64,000 nucleotides of DNA from the NCBI RefSeq assembly GCF_014656295.1, contig NZ_BNCD01000001.1, positions 620,001 through 684,000 on the forward strand, written 5' to 3'. This document shows, piece by piece, positions 57,827-64,000 of the stretch. Position 1 is the first letter of the stretch. Each line of letters starts with the position of its first letter. The DNA is from Streptomyces sulfonofaciens (GTDB lineage Bacteria; Actinomycetota; Actinomycetes; Streptomycetales; Streptomycetaceae). A program made the position numbers and the translations under genes. The notes below the pieces were generated by a model. The model ran no database searches. It had not been told where the DNA came from and saw only the letters and a list, made by a program, of their open reading frames with translations.

Positions 57827-58915
57827 TCACGACGACCCGGTCCGGCGGCCGGGCGAGGACGCCGATGCGGATGCCGATGCCGATGCCGATGCCGACGTTG
57901 ACGTTGACGTTGACGCCGATGTTGAGGCCGACGTGGGCCGCTCGTCGACGGACCGGTCGTCCAGGGGGTGTCCGTCGACGGGCCGGTCGTCCTCGGGGTG
58001 TTCGTCGACGGGCCGGTCGTCCTCGGGGTGTTCGTCGACGGACCGCTCGTCCAGGGGGTGTTCATCGACGGACCGCCCCAGCAGTCGCGCCATGGCCTCG
58101 GCGGCCCGTACCGCCGCGTCGCCGCAGCAGTTGTTGAACAGGACGTGGAGTTGCTCGACCCGTCCGGCGAGGGTACGCAACCGCGGCAGCCACTCGGCGA
58201 GTTCGCCGTCACCGTAGGCGTACCGGAACCGCTCCTCCTTGCTCCCGGTCGTCCAGGCGGCACTGCGCCCGTGGAACCGCACGACGGACAGCCTGGACGA
58301 GGTGACCGGTGCGACCGGTGGTACCGAGGACGGCAGCGACTGGTTCATGTCGACCGCGACGGCGGCCATGCCGTACCGCGCGAGCAGCGCGCACGTGGCA
58401 TCGGCCTGCCCCTCCCGCCACCACGCGGGGTGCCGGAACTCGACGGCGACGGGCCACCCCTCGGTCCGCCGGGCGGACTGTGCCAGAAAGGCCTCCGCAC
58501 GCGCCCCGGGCCGGAACCACGGCGGGAACTGGAACAGCACGCTCCCCAGCCGCCCGGCCCGCCGCAACGGCGCGATCCCCGCGGCGAAGCGCGCCCACAC
58601 CTCGTTCAGCACCCCCGGGTCCCGTGCGTCGGCCGGCAAGCCGTCAGGCATCACCGCGCTCCGGGTGGGGTGCCCGGTGAGAAGGGAGAACGCCTTCACG
58701 TCGAACACGAAGCCGTCCGGTGTCCGCTCCGCCCACAGCCGGCTGTTCCGCTCGCCGGGCAGCGCGTAGTAGGAGGCGTCGACCTCCACCACCCCGAACC
58801 GCTCGGCGTAGTGCCGCAACCGGCCCTCGGCGTCCCGCCGCCCCGCCGGGTACCAGCCGCTGCGGACCAGCATCGGGTCGGTCCACGAACACGTGCCCAC
58901 GAGGATGTCGCCCAT
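57827..58915 (-). CDS. DUF72 domain-containing protein with repetitive C-terminus
   Basis: A 362-aa protein. Residues 1-270 are a DUF72 TIM-barrel (GDILVGTCSWTDPMLVRSGW, RLRHYAERFGVVEVDASYYA, FVFDVKAFSLLTGHPTRSA, LGSVLFQFPPWFRPGA, VAVEFRHPAWW, LSVVRFHGRS, HVLFNNCCGDAAVRAAEAMA), a family related to YecE of unknown enzymatic activity. The C-terminal 90 residues are two repeat types: charged units of the form VDEHPEDDRPVDEHPEDDRP (four or so copies) and a Ser/Ala/Thr run (TSASTSASTSTS, then SASASASASASASS). Normal DUF72 proteins end near residue 270. The two repeat types may be unstable. Confidence 0.9.
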   Translation of the reverse strand: MGDILVGTCSWTDPMLVRSGWYPAGRRDAEGRLRHYAERFGVVEVDASYYALPGERNSRLWAERTPDGFVFDVKAFSLLTGHPTRSAVMPDGLPADARDPGVLNEVWARFAAGIAPLRRAGRLGSVLFQFPPWFRPGARAEAFLAQSARRTEGWPVAVEFRHPAWWREGQADATCALLARYGMAAVAVDMNQSLPSSVPPVAPVTSSRLSVVRFHGRSAAWTTGSKEERFRYAYGDGELAEWLPRLRTLAGRVEQLHVLFNNCCGDAAVRAAEAMARLLGRSVDEHPLDERSVDEHPEDDRPVDEHPEDDRPVDGHPLDDRSVDERPTSASTSASTSTSTSASASASASASASSPGRRTGSS

Positions 58916-59022
58916 GGCGGGCGGTTACCCACCCGGCACGCGGGCAGACGGGCGGACCACCACCCGGACTCCACCACGGCGGGCGCGGGCCGGGCGGCGC
59001 AGGGCCGCGCACCCGGCTCCCG

Positions 59023-60570
59023 TCAGCCCTCCCGCTCGATCCACTCGCCGCCGCCCAGCGGGTAGTCGTAGCCCGGACGGCCGGCGTCGGCGCTGGTACG
59101 GAAGGCGGTGCCGCTGTTGTCGACGTGGACGGTGCCGTGGCGGCTGCCGCTGGACCAGTCCAGGGCGAGGTCCCAGCGGACGTCGTGCGCCGCGGTGTGG
59201 GCGTTGACGTAGAAGACCTCCGGATCCGACTCGCTGACCTTGTACGGGAAGTCGCGCTGGCCGTTCTCGGCGGTGACCGTGGGACTGCCGTCGTCGAGGC
59301 CGATGTCGAACGACGCGGTGCCGACGCCGCCGCCGCAGCCGACACCCATCGAGTAGTCGTTCCAGGCGAGCGGCGCGCCCTTGGAGAGGACGCGTACGTG
59401 CAACGCCTCCAGGACGACGGTGTCCTCGCCGGTGCCCTGGACGGTGAGGGCGACCCGCTGGGAGCCCGAGGACACCGCCCCGTACGCGGCGGCCCAGCGC
59501 GGGGCGTCCTGCTCGCTCGCCGGCGGACCGACCTGCTCGGGCCCGCTGTCGACGAGGAAGTGCTGGCTGCACGGGTCCTCGTAGACATAGGGACGGGTGC
59601 CGACGGTCAGCGGGACGGCGCCGGAGGCGCTGCCGCCGGCGCCGCCGTCCCCGGTGGGCCGGGCCGCGCCCTGCTCGCCGCCCCCCGCGGTGCCGGGCCC
59701 GGGCCCCGCGGACCCGGTGGGGGAGCCGGAGGCCGACGCGGGCGACCTGGGACCCTGCGGGCCGTGGGACGGCGCCGGGGACTTCCCCGCGTCCGACGTA
59801 ACGGTGTTCCCGGCGGCCTTGCGGTCCCCCGCCCCGTGCCCACCGCCGAACGGCGGACGCACGCTGAGCGCGACGGCTCCCAGCACGGCGGCCGCCGCGA
59901 CGGAGGCGATCAGCACGGTACGGGTACGGGGCCGGGGCCGGGCAAGCCGCGGTGCCGTGAGCTCGCCCGCCACGCCGACGACGACCGCCTCACCGCCGTT
60001 GCTCTCGCTCTCGCGCTCGCCCTGGCCCTGGCTCTCGTCCTGGCTCCCGGTCTGCCTCTCGCCCTGGCTCCCGTAGTGGTTCCCGCTCCCGCTCCCGTTC
60101 TGGTTATGGCTCTGGTTCCCGTTCTCGTCTTCGCCCCGTCCGCGCGCTGCCGCCGGGCCGGACCCCGCCGTTTCCACGGCTGTCGGCGCAGGGGCCGAAC
60201 CCCCGGAACCGGTCGAACCGGCTCCGGGGGCCGAACCGATGCCGGGCGCCGAACCGGTCGAACCGATGCCGGGGGCCGAACCGGTCGCCGCAGCCTGATC
60301 CGCCCGGCGTCCTCGTTCCGCGTCCGCCAGGATCCAGCGCCGGTGGAGTTCCACCAGCTCCTGCGGCGTTGCCCGGCAGACCCGTGCGAGCCGCTCCACC
60401 GGTGCGTACTCGATGGGCACCGCGGTGCCGTTGCAGTAGCGGTGCAGCGTCGACGTGCTCATGTGCAGCCGCTTGGCAAGCGCCCCGTAACTCAGCCCGG
60501 AGCGGTCCTTGAGCTCCCGCAGCAGCCGCGCGAACGCCTCCGTCCCCCCGGCCCCTGTTGCCCCTGACAC
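59023..60570 (-). CDS. Helix-turn-helix protein with membrane span and extracellular beta domain
   Basis: GTG 60570 gives 515 residues; ATG 60714 is an alternative. The N-terminal helix-turn-helix (AFARLLRELKDRSGLSYGAL, AKRLHMSTSTLHRYCNGTAV, residues ~12-50) resembles XRE/lambda-type repressors. A low-complexity linker follows with GSAPGIGSTGSAPGIGSAPG repeats and a Gln/Asn/Ser-rich stretch (~150-195), then one membrane span (TVLIASVAAAAVLGAVALSV, ~230-250). The extracellular part has the domain VGTRPYVYEDPCSQHFLVDS, DTVVLEALHVRVLSKGAPLA and NDYSMGVGCGGGVGTASFDI. It looks like a one-component membrane sensor-regulator. It is divergent from the DUF4232 lipoprotein gene across 185 bp. Confidence 0.85.
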   Translation of the reverse strand: MSGATGAGGTEAFARLLRELKDRSGLSYGALAKRLHMSTSTLHRYCNGTAVPIEYAPVERLARVCRATPQELVELHRRWILADAERGRRADQAAATGSAPGIGSTGSAPGIGSAPGAGSTGSGGSAPAPTAVETAGSGPAAARGRGEDENGNQSHNQNGSGSGNHYGSQGERQTGSQDESQGQGERESESNGGEAVVVGVAGELTAPRLARPRPRTRTVLIASVAAAAVLGAVALSVRPPFGGGHGAGDRKAAGNTVTSDAGKSPAPSHGPQGPRSPASASGSPTGSAGPGPGTAGGGEQGAARPTGDGGAGGSASGAVPLTVGTRPYVYEDPCSQHFLVDSGPEQVGPPASEQDAPRWAAAYGAVSSGSQRVALTVQGTGEDTVVLEALHVRVLSKGAPLAWNDYSMGVGCGGGVGTASFDIGLDDGSPTVTAENGQRDFPYKVSESDPEVFYVNAHTAAHDVRWDLALDWSSGSRHGTVHVDNSGTAFRTSADAGRPGYDYPLGGGEWIEREG

Positions 60571-60755
60571 CCGTTTCCCATCCCGCCGTGTTCCAGTCGC
60601 GCGTTCCAGGGCACTTGCTCCGTGCCTGGTCAGAGCGCGTTTTCGTGTTCCAGCGTCCCCGACTTCCCGCCGTGCGTGGCGGCTGGGACGGATCACCTCA
60701 CAAGCTTCGGTCATCCAATCACCACCCCACCCGAACACCGAAGGGGCACAGCCAG

Positions 60756-61499
60756 ATGTCCAGCCTCCGCACCCCCCGCACCCGTCTCGTCGCCGCCGCC
60801 GCGACCGCCGTTCTCGCCGCGCTCTCCCTGACCGCGTGCAGCGACGGAACGGGCGTCCACGACGAGGGCGCCTCGGCCGCCACCACCACGCCGGCGAAGT
60901 CCCCGGCCGGCACCCCCGCTTCAGGCTCCGGCTCGGGCACCGACTCGTCCTCTTCCTCGTCCTCTTCCATGTCCACGTCCACGGATGCGAAGCCCGCCCA
61001 CACCACCACGACGACCACCGCGAGGCCCGCCACGCGCACCTCCGCACCGAAGGCGCCCGCCTCCTCCGGCAGGCCGGTCACCTGTGAGGGGTCCGTCACC
61101 AAGACGGTCGCGGCCCCGCTGAACCGCCCCGTGAACCACATGCTGCTCACGGTGACCAACACCGGCAGCAGGAGCTGCTACCTCTACGGCTACCCGGCCG
61201 TCCGCTTCGGTGAGGCCCAGGCCGTGCCGCCGGTCATCGAGGACTCGAAGCCGCAGGCGGTCGTCACGCTCAAGCCGGGCGAGTCCGGCTACGCCTCCGT
61301 CACCCTGTCCGCCGCCGACGGCAGCGGAACGAACAGCCACAACGTGACGTCCCTGGCCGTCTACTTCCAGGGCCGCTCCGGCAACGAGAGCGTCGGCACG
61401 GGCGCCCACCCGTCGCTGCCCGCCGAGGGCGTCTACGTCGACGACTCGCTCAGGGTCACGTACTGGCAGCAGTCGTTGGACGACGCCATCGTCTGGTGA
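60756..61499 (+). CDS. DUF4232 domain-containing lipoprotein
   Basis: A 247-aa protein with a classic lipoprotein signal (TRLVAAAATAVLAALSLTAC, lipobox LTAC, Cys28). A Ser/Thr-rich linker including a polyserine run and TTTTTTARPA follows to residue ~105. The DUF4232 domain runs from VTCEGSVTKTVAAPLNRPVN (with the first Cys) through LLTVTNTGSRSCYLYGYPAV, VTLKPGESGYASVTLS and TSLAVYFQGRSGNESVG. It should be lipid-anchored at the outer face of the membrane. Its divergent HTH membrane neighbour may respond to or control it. Function unknown. Confidence 0.9.
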   Translation: MSSLRTPRTRLVAAAATAVLAALSLTACSDGTGVHDEGASAATTTPAKSPAGTPASGSGSGTDSSSSSSSSMSTSTDAKPAHTTTTTTARPATRTSAPKAPASSGRPVTCEGSVTKTVAAPLNRPVNHMLLTVTNTGSRSCYLYGYPAVRFGEAQAVPPVIEDSKPQAVVTLKPGESGYASVTLSAADGSGTNSHNVTSLAVYFQGRSGNESVGTGAHPSLPAEGVYVDDSLRVTYWQQSLDDAIVW

Positions 61500-61551
61500 C
61501 GCCGGCACGGCGCGCCCGGCGGCCCGCGCGGCCGCACCCGGACAGCACCTT

Positions 61552-61592
61552 CGCCGCGGCCGTCCAGGAAACCACCCTGGACGGCCGCGGCG
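61552..61592. terminator. Bidirectional terminator with a 17-bp perfect stem
   Basis: CGCCGCGGCCGTCCAGG pairs with CCTGGACGGCCGCGGCG over 17 bp around a seven-base loop. It lies between the convergent DUF4232 and DUF6650 genes and should stop transcription from both sides. Confidence 0.9.
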
Positions 61593-61623
61593 CGTCGTGC
61601 CAGTTCCGGAGTCGCAGGGCCGC

Positions 61624-62112
61624 CTACTCGTCGTCGGTGTCGGAGGCGGGGAGGATGGCCGTCAGCTCCTCGGGCAGGTCGACGTGGTGGCGCGCGGCGA
61701 TGATGCCGAGCTGGATCCCGAAGACCGCTCGCAGTTCGCCGAGGGCAGCACCGAACGTGGCGGACAGCATGTGACTGCGTGCCCCTCCGGTGTGGTCGGG
61801 TCCCACGGTGTCCAGGAACCGCCGGCATGCGGCCCGCATCGCCTTGAGGTTCTCCGCGAGTTGGTCCCCGGTGTCGGGCTCCATCAGGATCCGGGTCAGC
61901 GTCGCCCTGATCTCCAGCACCGAAGCGACACAGTTCTCCCGGTCCTCGACCGCGACCATGCCCACGCGGCGCACCGTGAGAACCCTGCGGTCCTCCAGGT
62001 AGACGACGACCTTCTCGGCAACGGCGCGTTGCGGAGGCGGCAGCTCCCAGTCCACGCCTCCGAGCGGCGTGCTGAAGCCCTTGATCCGTCGCATGACCTC
62101 CATGACCCTCAT
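61624..62112 (-). CDS. DUF6650 family protein
   Basis: ATG 62112 gives a 162-aa protein starting MRVMEVMRRIKGFSTPLGGV, the family opening (helical start then STP-x-G-x-W); ATG 62121 is an alternative. Further parts are VVVYLEDRRVLTVRRVGMVA, RENCVASVLEIRATLTRILM, AENLKAMRAACRRFLDTVGP and LSATFGAALGELRAVFGIQL. It is soluble, mostly helical and of unknown function. The 668-bp region upstream has no gene, so its promoter should be there. Confidence 0.8.
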   Translation of the reverse strand: MRVMEVMRRIKGFSTPLGGVDWELPPPQRAVAEKVVVYLEDRRVLTVRRVGMVAVEDRENCVASVLEIRATLTRILMEPDTGDQLAENLKAMRAACRRFLDTVGPDHTGGARSHMLSATFGAALGELRAVFGIQLGIIAARHHVDLPEELTAILPASDTDDE

Positions 62113-62550
62113 GCTCGGCATCCTAAGGAGGCCGGCGAACGGCCGTGGCCCATCCACGCGGGTTCGTGTGAACGGCGAACCACGGGTGGCACTCGGGTTC
62201 CGGCCTCTTCCGTACGTCCGTGCGCGCGGCCGGTGGTCGCCGCACGACCTGCGCCGACGACCGCGGTGTTCGATGGTGCGTGGCGAGCGCGCGCCCGCAC
62301 CGTCGCCGTGTCCTTCGGCAATGGCCTCCACCTCTTCGACACCGCCCTGATGCCGTGCCGGGCGGTCGCCGTCCACGACGAGTTGCCCTCATCCCTCATC
62401 CGCGCCCCTCGTCCCTCATCCCTTGCCCCCTGGCCTCTTGCCCCCTCGCCCCTCGCCCCTCGTCACCGAAGTGAGAGCGGACCGGCCGCGAGATCGTGGG
62501 AAGACGGCCACGAGATCGGAGGCAGTCGCCGGGGGCGTCGCTCGGTACCT

Positions 62551-62610
62551 GACCGGCCGTCGGACCGGCCGTCGGACCGGCCGTCGGACCGGCCGTCGGA
62601 CCGGCCGTCG
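62551..62610. repeat. 12-bp tandem repeat, five units
   Basis: GACCGGCCGTCG repeated five times without mismatch, followed by a diverged copy (CATCGGCTGCCG). Perfect identity suggests recent slippage. It is 170 bp upstream of the sigma-factor start. Confidence 0.93.
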
Positions 62611-62687
62611 CATCGGCTGCCGCTTCGCCGATCCGCTGCGACCACCGCGCCAACGGAACGGCGGACCAGCACGGCCGCCGCCGTCAT

Positions 62688-62701
62688 GTGACCCAGGTCA
62701 C
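62688..62701. promoter_or_regulatory. GTGAC-n4-GTCAC dyad upstream of the sigma-factor gene
   Basis: GTGAC-CCAG-GTCAC is a perfect 5-bp dyad with a four-base spacer, 79 bp before the ATG. It is a plausible operator or promoter element; the binding protein is unknown. Confidence 0.45.
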
Positions 62702-62780
62702 GGACCGCAGGTGCAGCGTGGGTCGGGTGCCAGTGCCTTCTTCAGGGTGTAGGCGACCGGCGAGAACAGGGACAGTGCGG

Positions 62781-63287
62781 ATGGAGAAGGGCCGAGCCCG
62801 AGAGTTCGACGAGTTCGTGGCCGCCCGCTGGTCGGCGCTGGTGCACCTGGCCCGTCTGCTCGTCGGAGGCGATCGGCACCAGGCCGAGGACCTGCTGCAG
62901 GAGTCCCTGGTCAAGCTCTGGTTCGTCTGGCCCAGGGTCGCGGACGGTGCACCGGAGCCGTACGTCCGCAAGGTGATGGTGCGCGCGGCGGCACGCTCCA
63001 GACAGCGGCGCTGGTGGGGTGAACGGCCCGTCGAACGGATGCCCGAGGCGGCGGTGGCCGGCGATGTGTCCGCGGACGTGGCGGAGCGTTCCCGGCTGGA
63101 GACCGCGCTGGCCCGGTTGCCGCCCAAGCAGCGGGTGGCGGTGGTGCTGCGCTACTACCAGGACCTGCCCGAGAGACAGGTGGCGGAGGCGCTCGGGTGC
63201 CCGGTGGGCACGGCCCGGTCCCATGCCGCACGCGGAGTGGCGCGGCTGAGGCAGCTCCTGGCCGAAATGAACGAGCCGGTGCGGTGA
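62781..63287 (+). CDS. SigE-family RNA polymerase sigma factor (ECF type)
   Basis: A 168-aa sigma-70-like ECF protein. Region 2 is EFDEFVAARWSALVHLARLL, with HQAEDLLQESLVKLWFVWPR as the -10-binding helix; region 4 is ALARLPPKQRVAVVLRYYQD, LPERQVAEALGCPVGTARSH and AARGVARLRQLLAEM. This is the streptomycete SigE-family 50-type (ECF41-like short, ~165-175 aa) pattern. The next gene (11 bp downstream, coupled) encodes a membrane protein with the layout of an anti-sigma partner. GTG 62775 is an alternative start. Confidence 0.9.
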   Translation: MEKGRAREFDEFVAARWSALVHLARLLVGGDRHQAEDLLQESLVKLWFVWPRVADGAPEPYVRKVMVRAAARSRQRRWWGERPVERMPEAAVAGDVSADVAERSRLETALARLPPKQRVAVVLRYYQDLPERQVAEALGCPVGTARSHAARGVARLRQLLAEMNEPVR

Positions 63288-63298
63288 AGGAGAACCCC

Positions 63299-63739
63299 AT
63301 GGATCACTTCGAGCGGCAACTGGTGCGGATGATGCGCGACGCCGAGGCACCCGCACCCTTCGAGCCGAGGCACCGGGAACGGCTCTGGGCGGGAGTCCGT
63401 GTCCGCCGTCGCAAGCGGGCCGCGCGGAGGGCCGTCGGCTCCGTCCTGGCCGTCGCCGGCCTCAGTGCCGGGCTGTTCCTGCTGCCCGGCCACGTGACCC
63501 GGGTCGAGCCCGGCCACCCCCGCCCACTGCCCGGGACGAGCCCGTCGCCCGCCGTCCCGCCCGCCGTCCCGCCCGCGACGCCCGACGGGGCCTCCTCCTT
63601 CCCCCCTGCGACACCCGACGGGCCTCCGGGCGCGCCCTCATCGTCGGGCACCCCCACTGCCACCAACCCCCCGGCCACCAGCACGCCCGGGAGTGAGGGC
63701 ACCGAGACCCCGTCGGGGAGCCCGGCCGACGCGTCGTGA
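63299..63739 (+). CDS. Putative membrane anti-sigma-type partner of the SigE-family sigma factor
   Basis: A 146-aa protein with GAAGGAGA before the ATG, starting 11 bp after the sigma-factor stop. Residues 1-45 are charged and helical (MDHFERQLVRMMRDAEAPAP, RLWAGVRVRRRKRAARR), followed by one membrane span (VGSVLAVAGLSAGLFLLPGH, ~46-65) and an extracellular Pro/Ser/Thr-rich tail of 80 residues. Small cytosolic head plus single span is the usual layout of an anti-sigma anchor, but no zinc-binding HxxxCxxC motif is present, so the assignment rests on gene order. Confidence 0.6.
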   Translation: MDHFERQLVRMMRDAEAPAPFEPRHRERLWAGVRVRRRKRAARRAVGSVLAVAGLSAGLFLLPGHVTRVEPGHPRPLPGTSPSPAVPPAVPPATPDGASSFPPATPDGPPGAPSSSGTPTATNPPATSTPGSEGTETPSGSPADAS

Positions 63740-63756
63740 CCTTCGGCCTCGGCCCC

Positions 63757-63805
63757 GCCCTCGGCCTCGATCCTGCCCTCGGCCTCGATCCTGCCCTCGG
63801 CCTCG
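63757..63805. repeat. 18-bp tandem repeat, 2.7 units
   Basis: GCCCTCGGCCTCGATCCT at 63757 and 63775, then a partial copy. It lies in the gap after the putative anti-sigma gene. Confidence 0.85.
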
Positions 63806-63892
63806 GCCTCGCCTCGGGCACGGCGACTGCGCAGAGGGAGCCGTAGGCGGCCCCGTCCCCGCTCACCACGCGTAACGCCCGCGCACGCCCCG

Positions 63893-63952
63893 CCCCGAGT
63901 GTCTTCGGCCTGCCCCGAGTGTCTTCGGCCTGCCCCGAGTGTCTTCGACCCG
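63893..63952. repeat. 20-bp tandem repeat, three units
   Basis: CCCCGAGTGTCTTCGGCCTG twice without mismatch and a third copy ending CGACCCG. It lies 30 bp before the likely start of the next gene, so it may belong to its leader. Confidence 0.9.
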
Positions 63953-63982
63953 CCCCCGCCAGGTCACGAACAAGGACGAAAC

Positions 63983-64000
63983 GTGAGAGACCAGAGATCC
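63983..64000 (+). CDS. Possible 5' end of the next gene (partial)
   Basis: GTG at 63983 preceded by AAGGACGAAAC, a reasonable ribosome site, opens VRDQRS at the window edge. Only six codons are visible, so nothing can be said of the product. Confidence 0.35.

Larger units (their letters stand above)
62113..62780. other. Gene-free region with several tandem repeats
   Basis: No gene is supported. It holds a CCCTCATCCCTC/CCCCTCGTCC-type pyrimidine-rich stretch (62387-62462), the 12-bp array at 62551 and a dyad at 62688. The left end contains the DUF6650 promoter, the right end that of the sigma-factor gene. Confidence 0.45.

Overview
This is a very GC-rich (visibly well above 70% G+C) stretch of a Streptomyces-type actinobacterial chromosome. 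GTG starts are frequent, ATGA and GTGA start/stop overlaps are common, and many families are actinomycete hallmarks: a paired XRE/DUF5753 regulator and DUF397 protein, a SAV_915 family protein, an RsbW-like ATPase, FHA-linked Ser/Thr kinases and a SigE-family sigma factor. No rRNA, tRNA, CRISPR array, complete insertion sequence or prophage was recognised.

1-10.4 kb: the 3' end of a membrane-anchored sulfite-oxidase-like molybdoenzyme and a membrane protein run rightwards. Against them runs a translationally coupled set: GT2 glycosyltransferase, TIGR04282/DUF2064 transferase, SAM methyltransferase. A DCC-family protein is divergent from a response regulator/histidine kinase pair. A lipoprotein sugar-binding protein without a permease and an NDP-sugar epimerase with a CxxC insert follow. 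10.6-18.5 kb is accessory and decayed: a methyltransferase, a 19-bp minisatellite, a berberine-bridge-type oxidase, an unknown 370-aa protein, a WhiJ-like regulatory set, and four broken genes (three with frameshifts, one a truncated SPASM tail).

18.7-21.0 kb is the most interesting locus: a compact graspetide/imiditide RiPP cluster of precursor (83 aa), ATP-grasp ligase and PIMT-like methyltransferase, with overlapping reading frames. Upstream of it lie a truncated radical-SAM SPASM tail and a frameshifted pentapeptide-repeat gene.

21.9-38.1 kb is a cobalamin (B12) corrin-ring locus: cobL, cobM, (MFS exporter and LysR regulator inserted), cbiD, cobK, a cobI-cobJ fusion, cobH, cobG, then a cobalamin riboswitch in front of cobN. 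It combines the oxygen-dependent cobG with cbiD.

38.3-54.7 kb holds an alcohol dehydrogenase, a K+ channel with a DUF7144 protein, a serine hydrolase, a photolyase, a PH-like membrane protein, an FHA/two-kinase cluster (one kinase with a degenerate catalytic loop), a SAV_915 protein with a diaminopimelate-decarboxylase-like enzyme, and a PiT phosphate transporter with a small membrane partner. 55-64 kb holds a PASTA surface protein behind an AT-rich palindromic promoter region, further membrane and DUF proteins, an HTH membrane regulator divergent from a DUF4232 lipoprotein, and a SigE-family sigma factor with a membrane partner.

A theme across the window is tandem repetition. Inside genes the repeat period is a multiple of three (9, 15 bp), giving low-complexity linkers, particularly in the cobalamin enzymes. 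Most of the arrays between genes have other periods (10, 19, 20, 23 bp).
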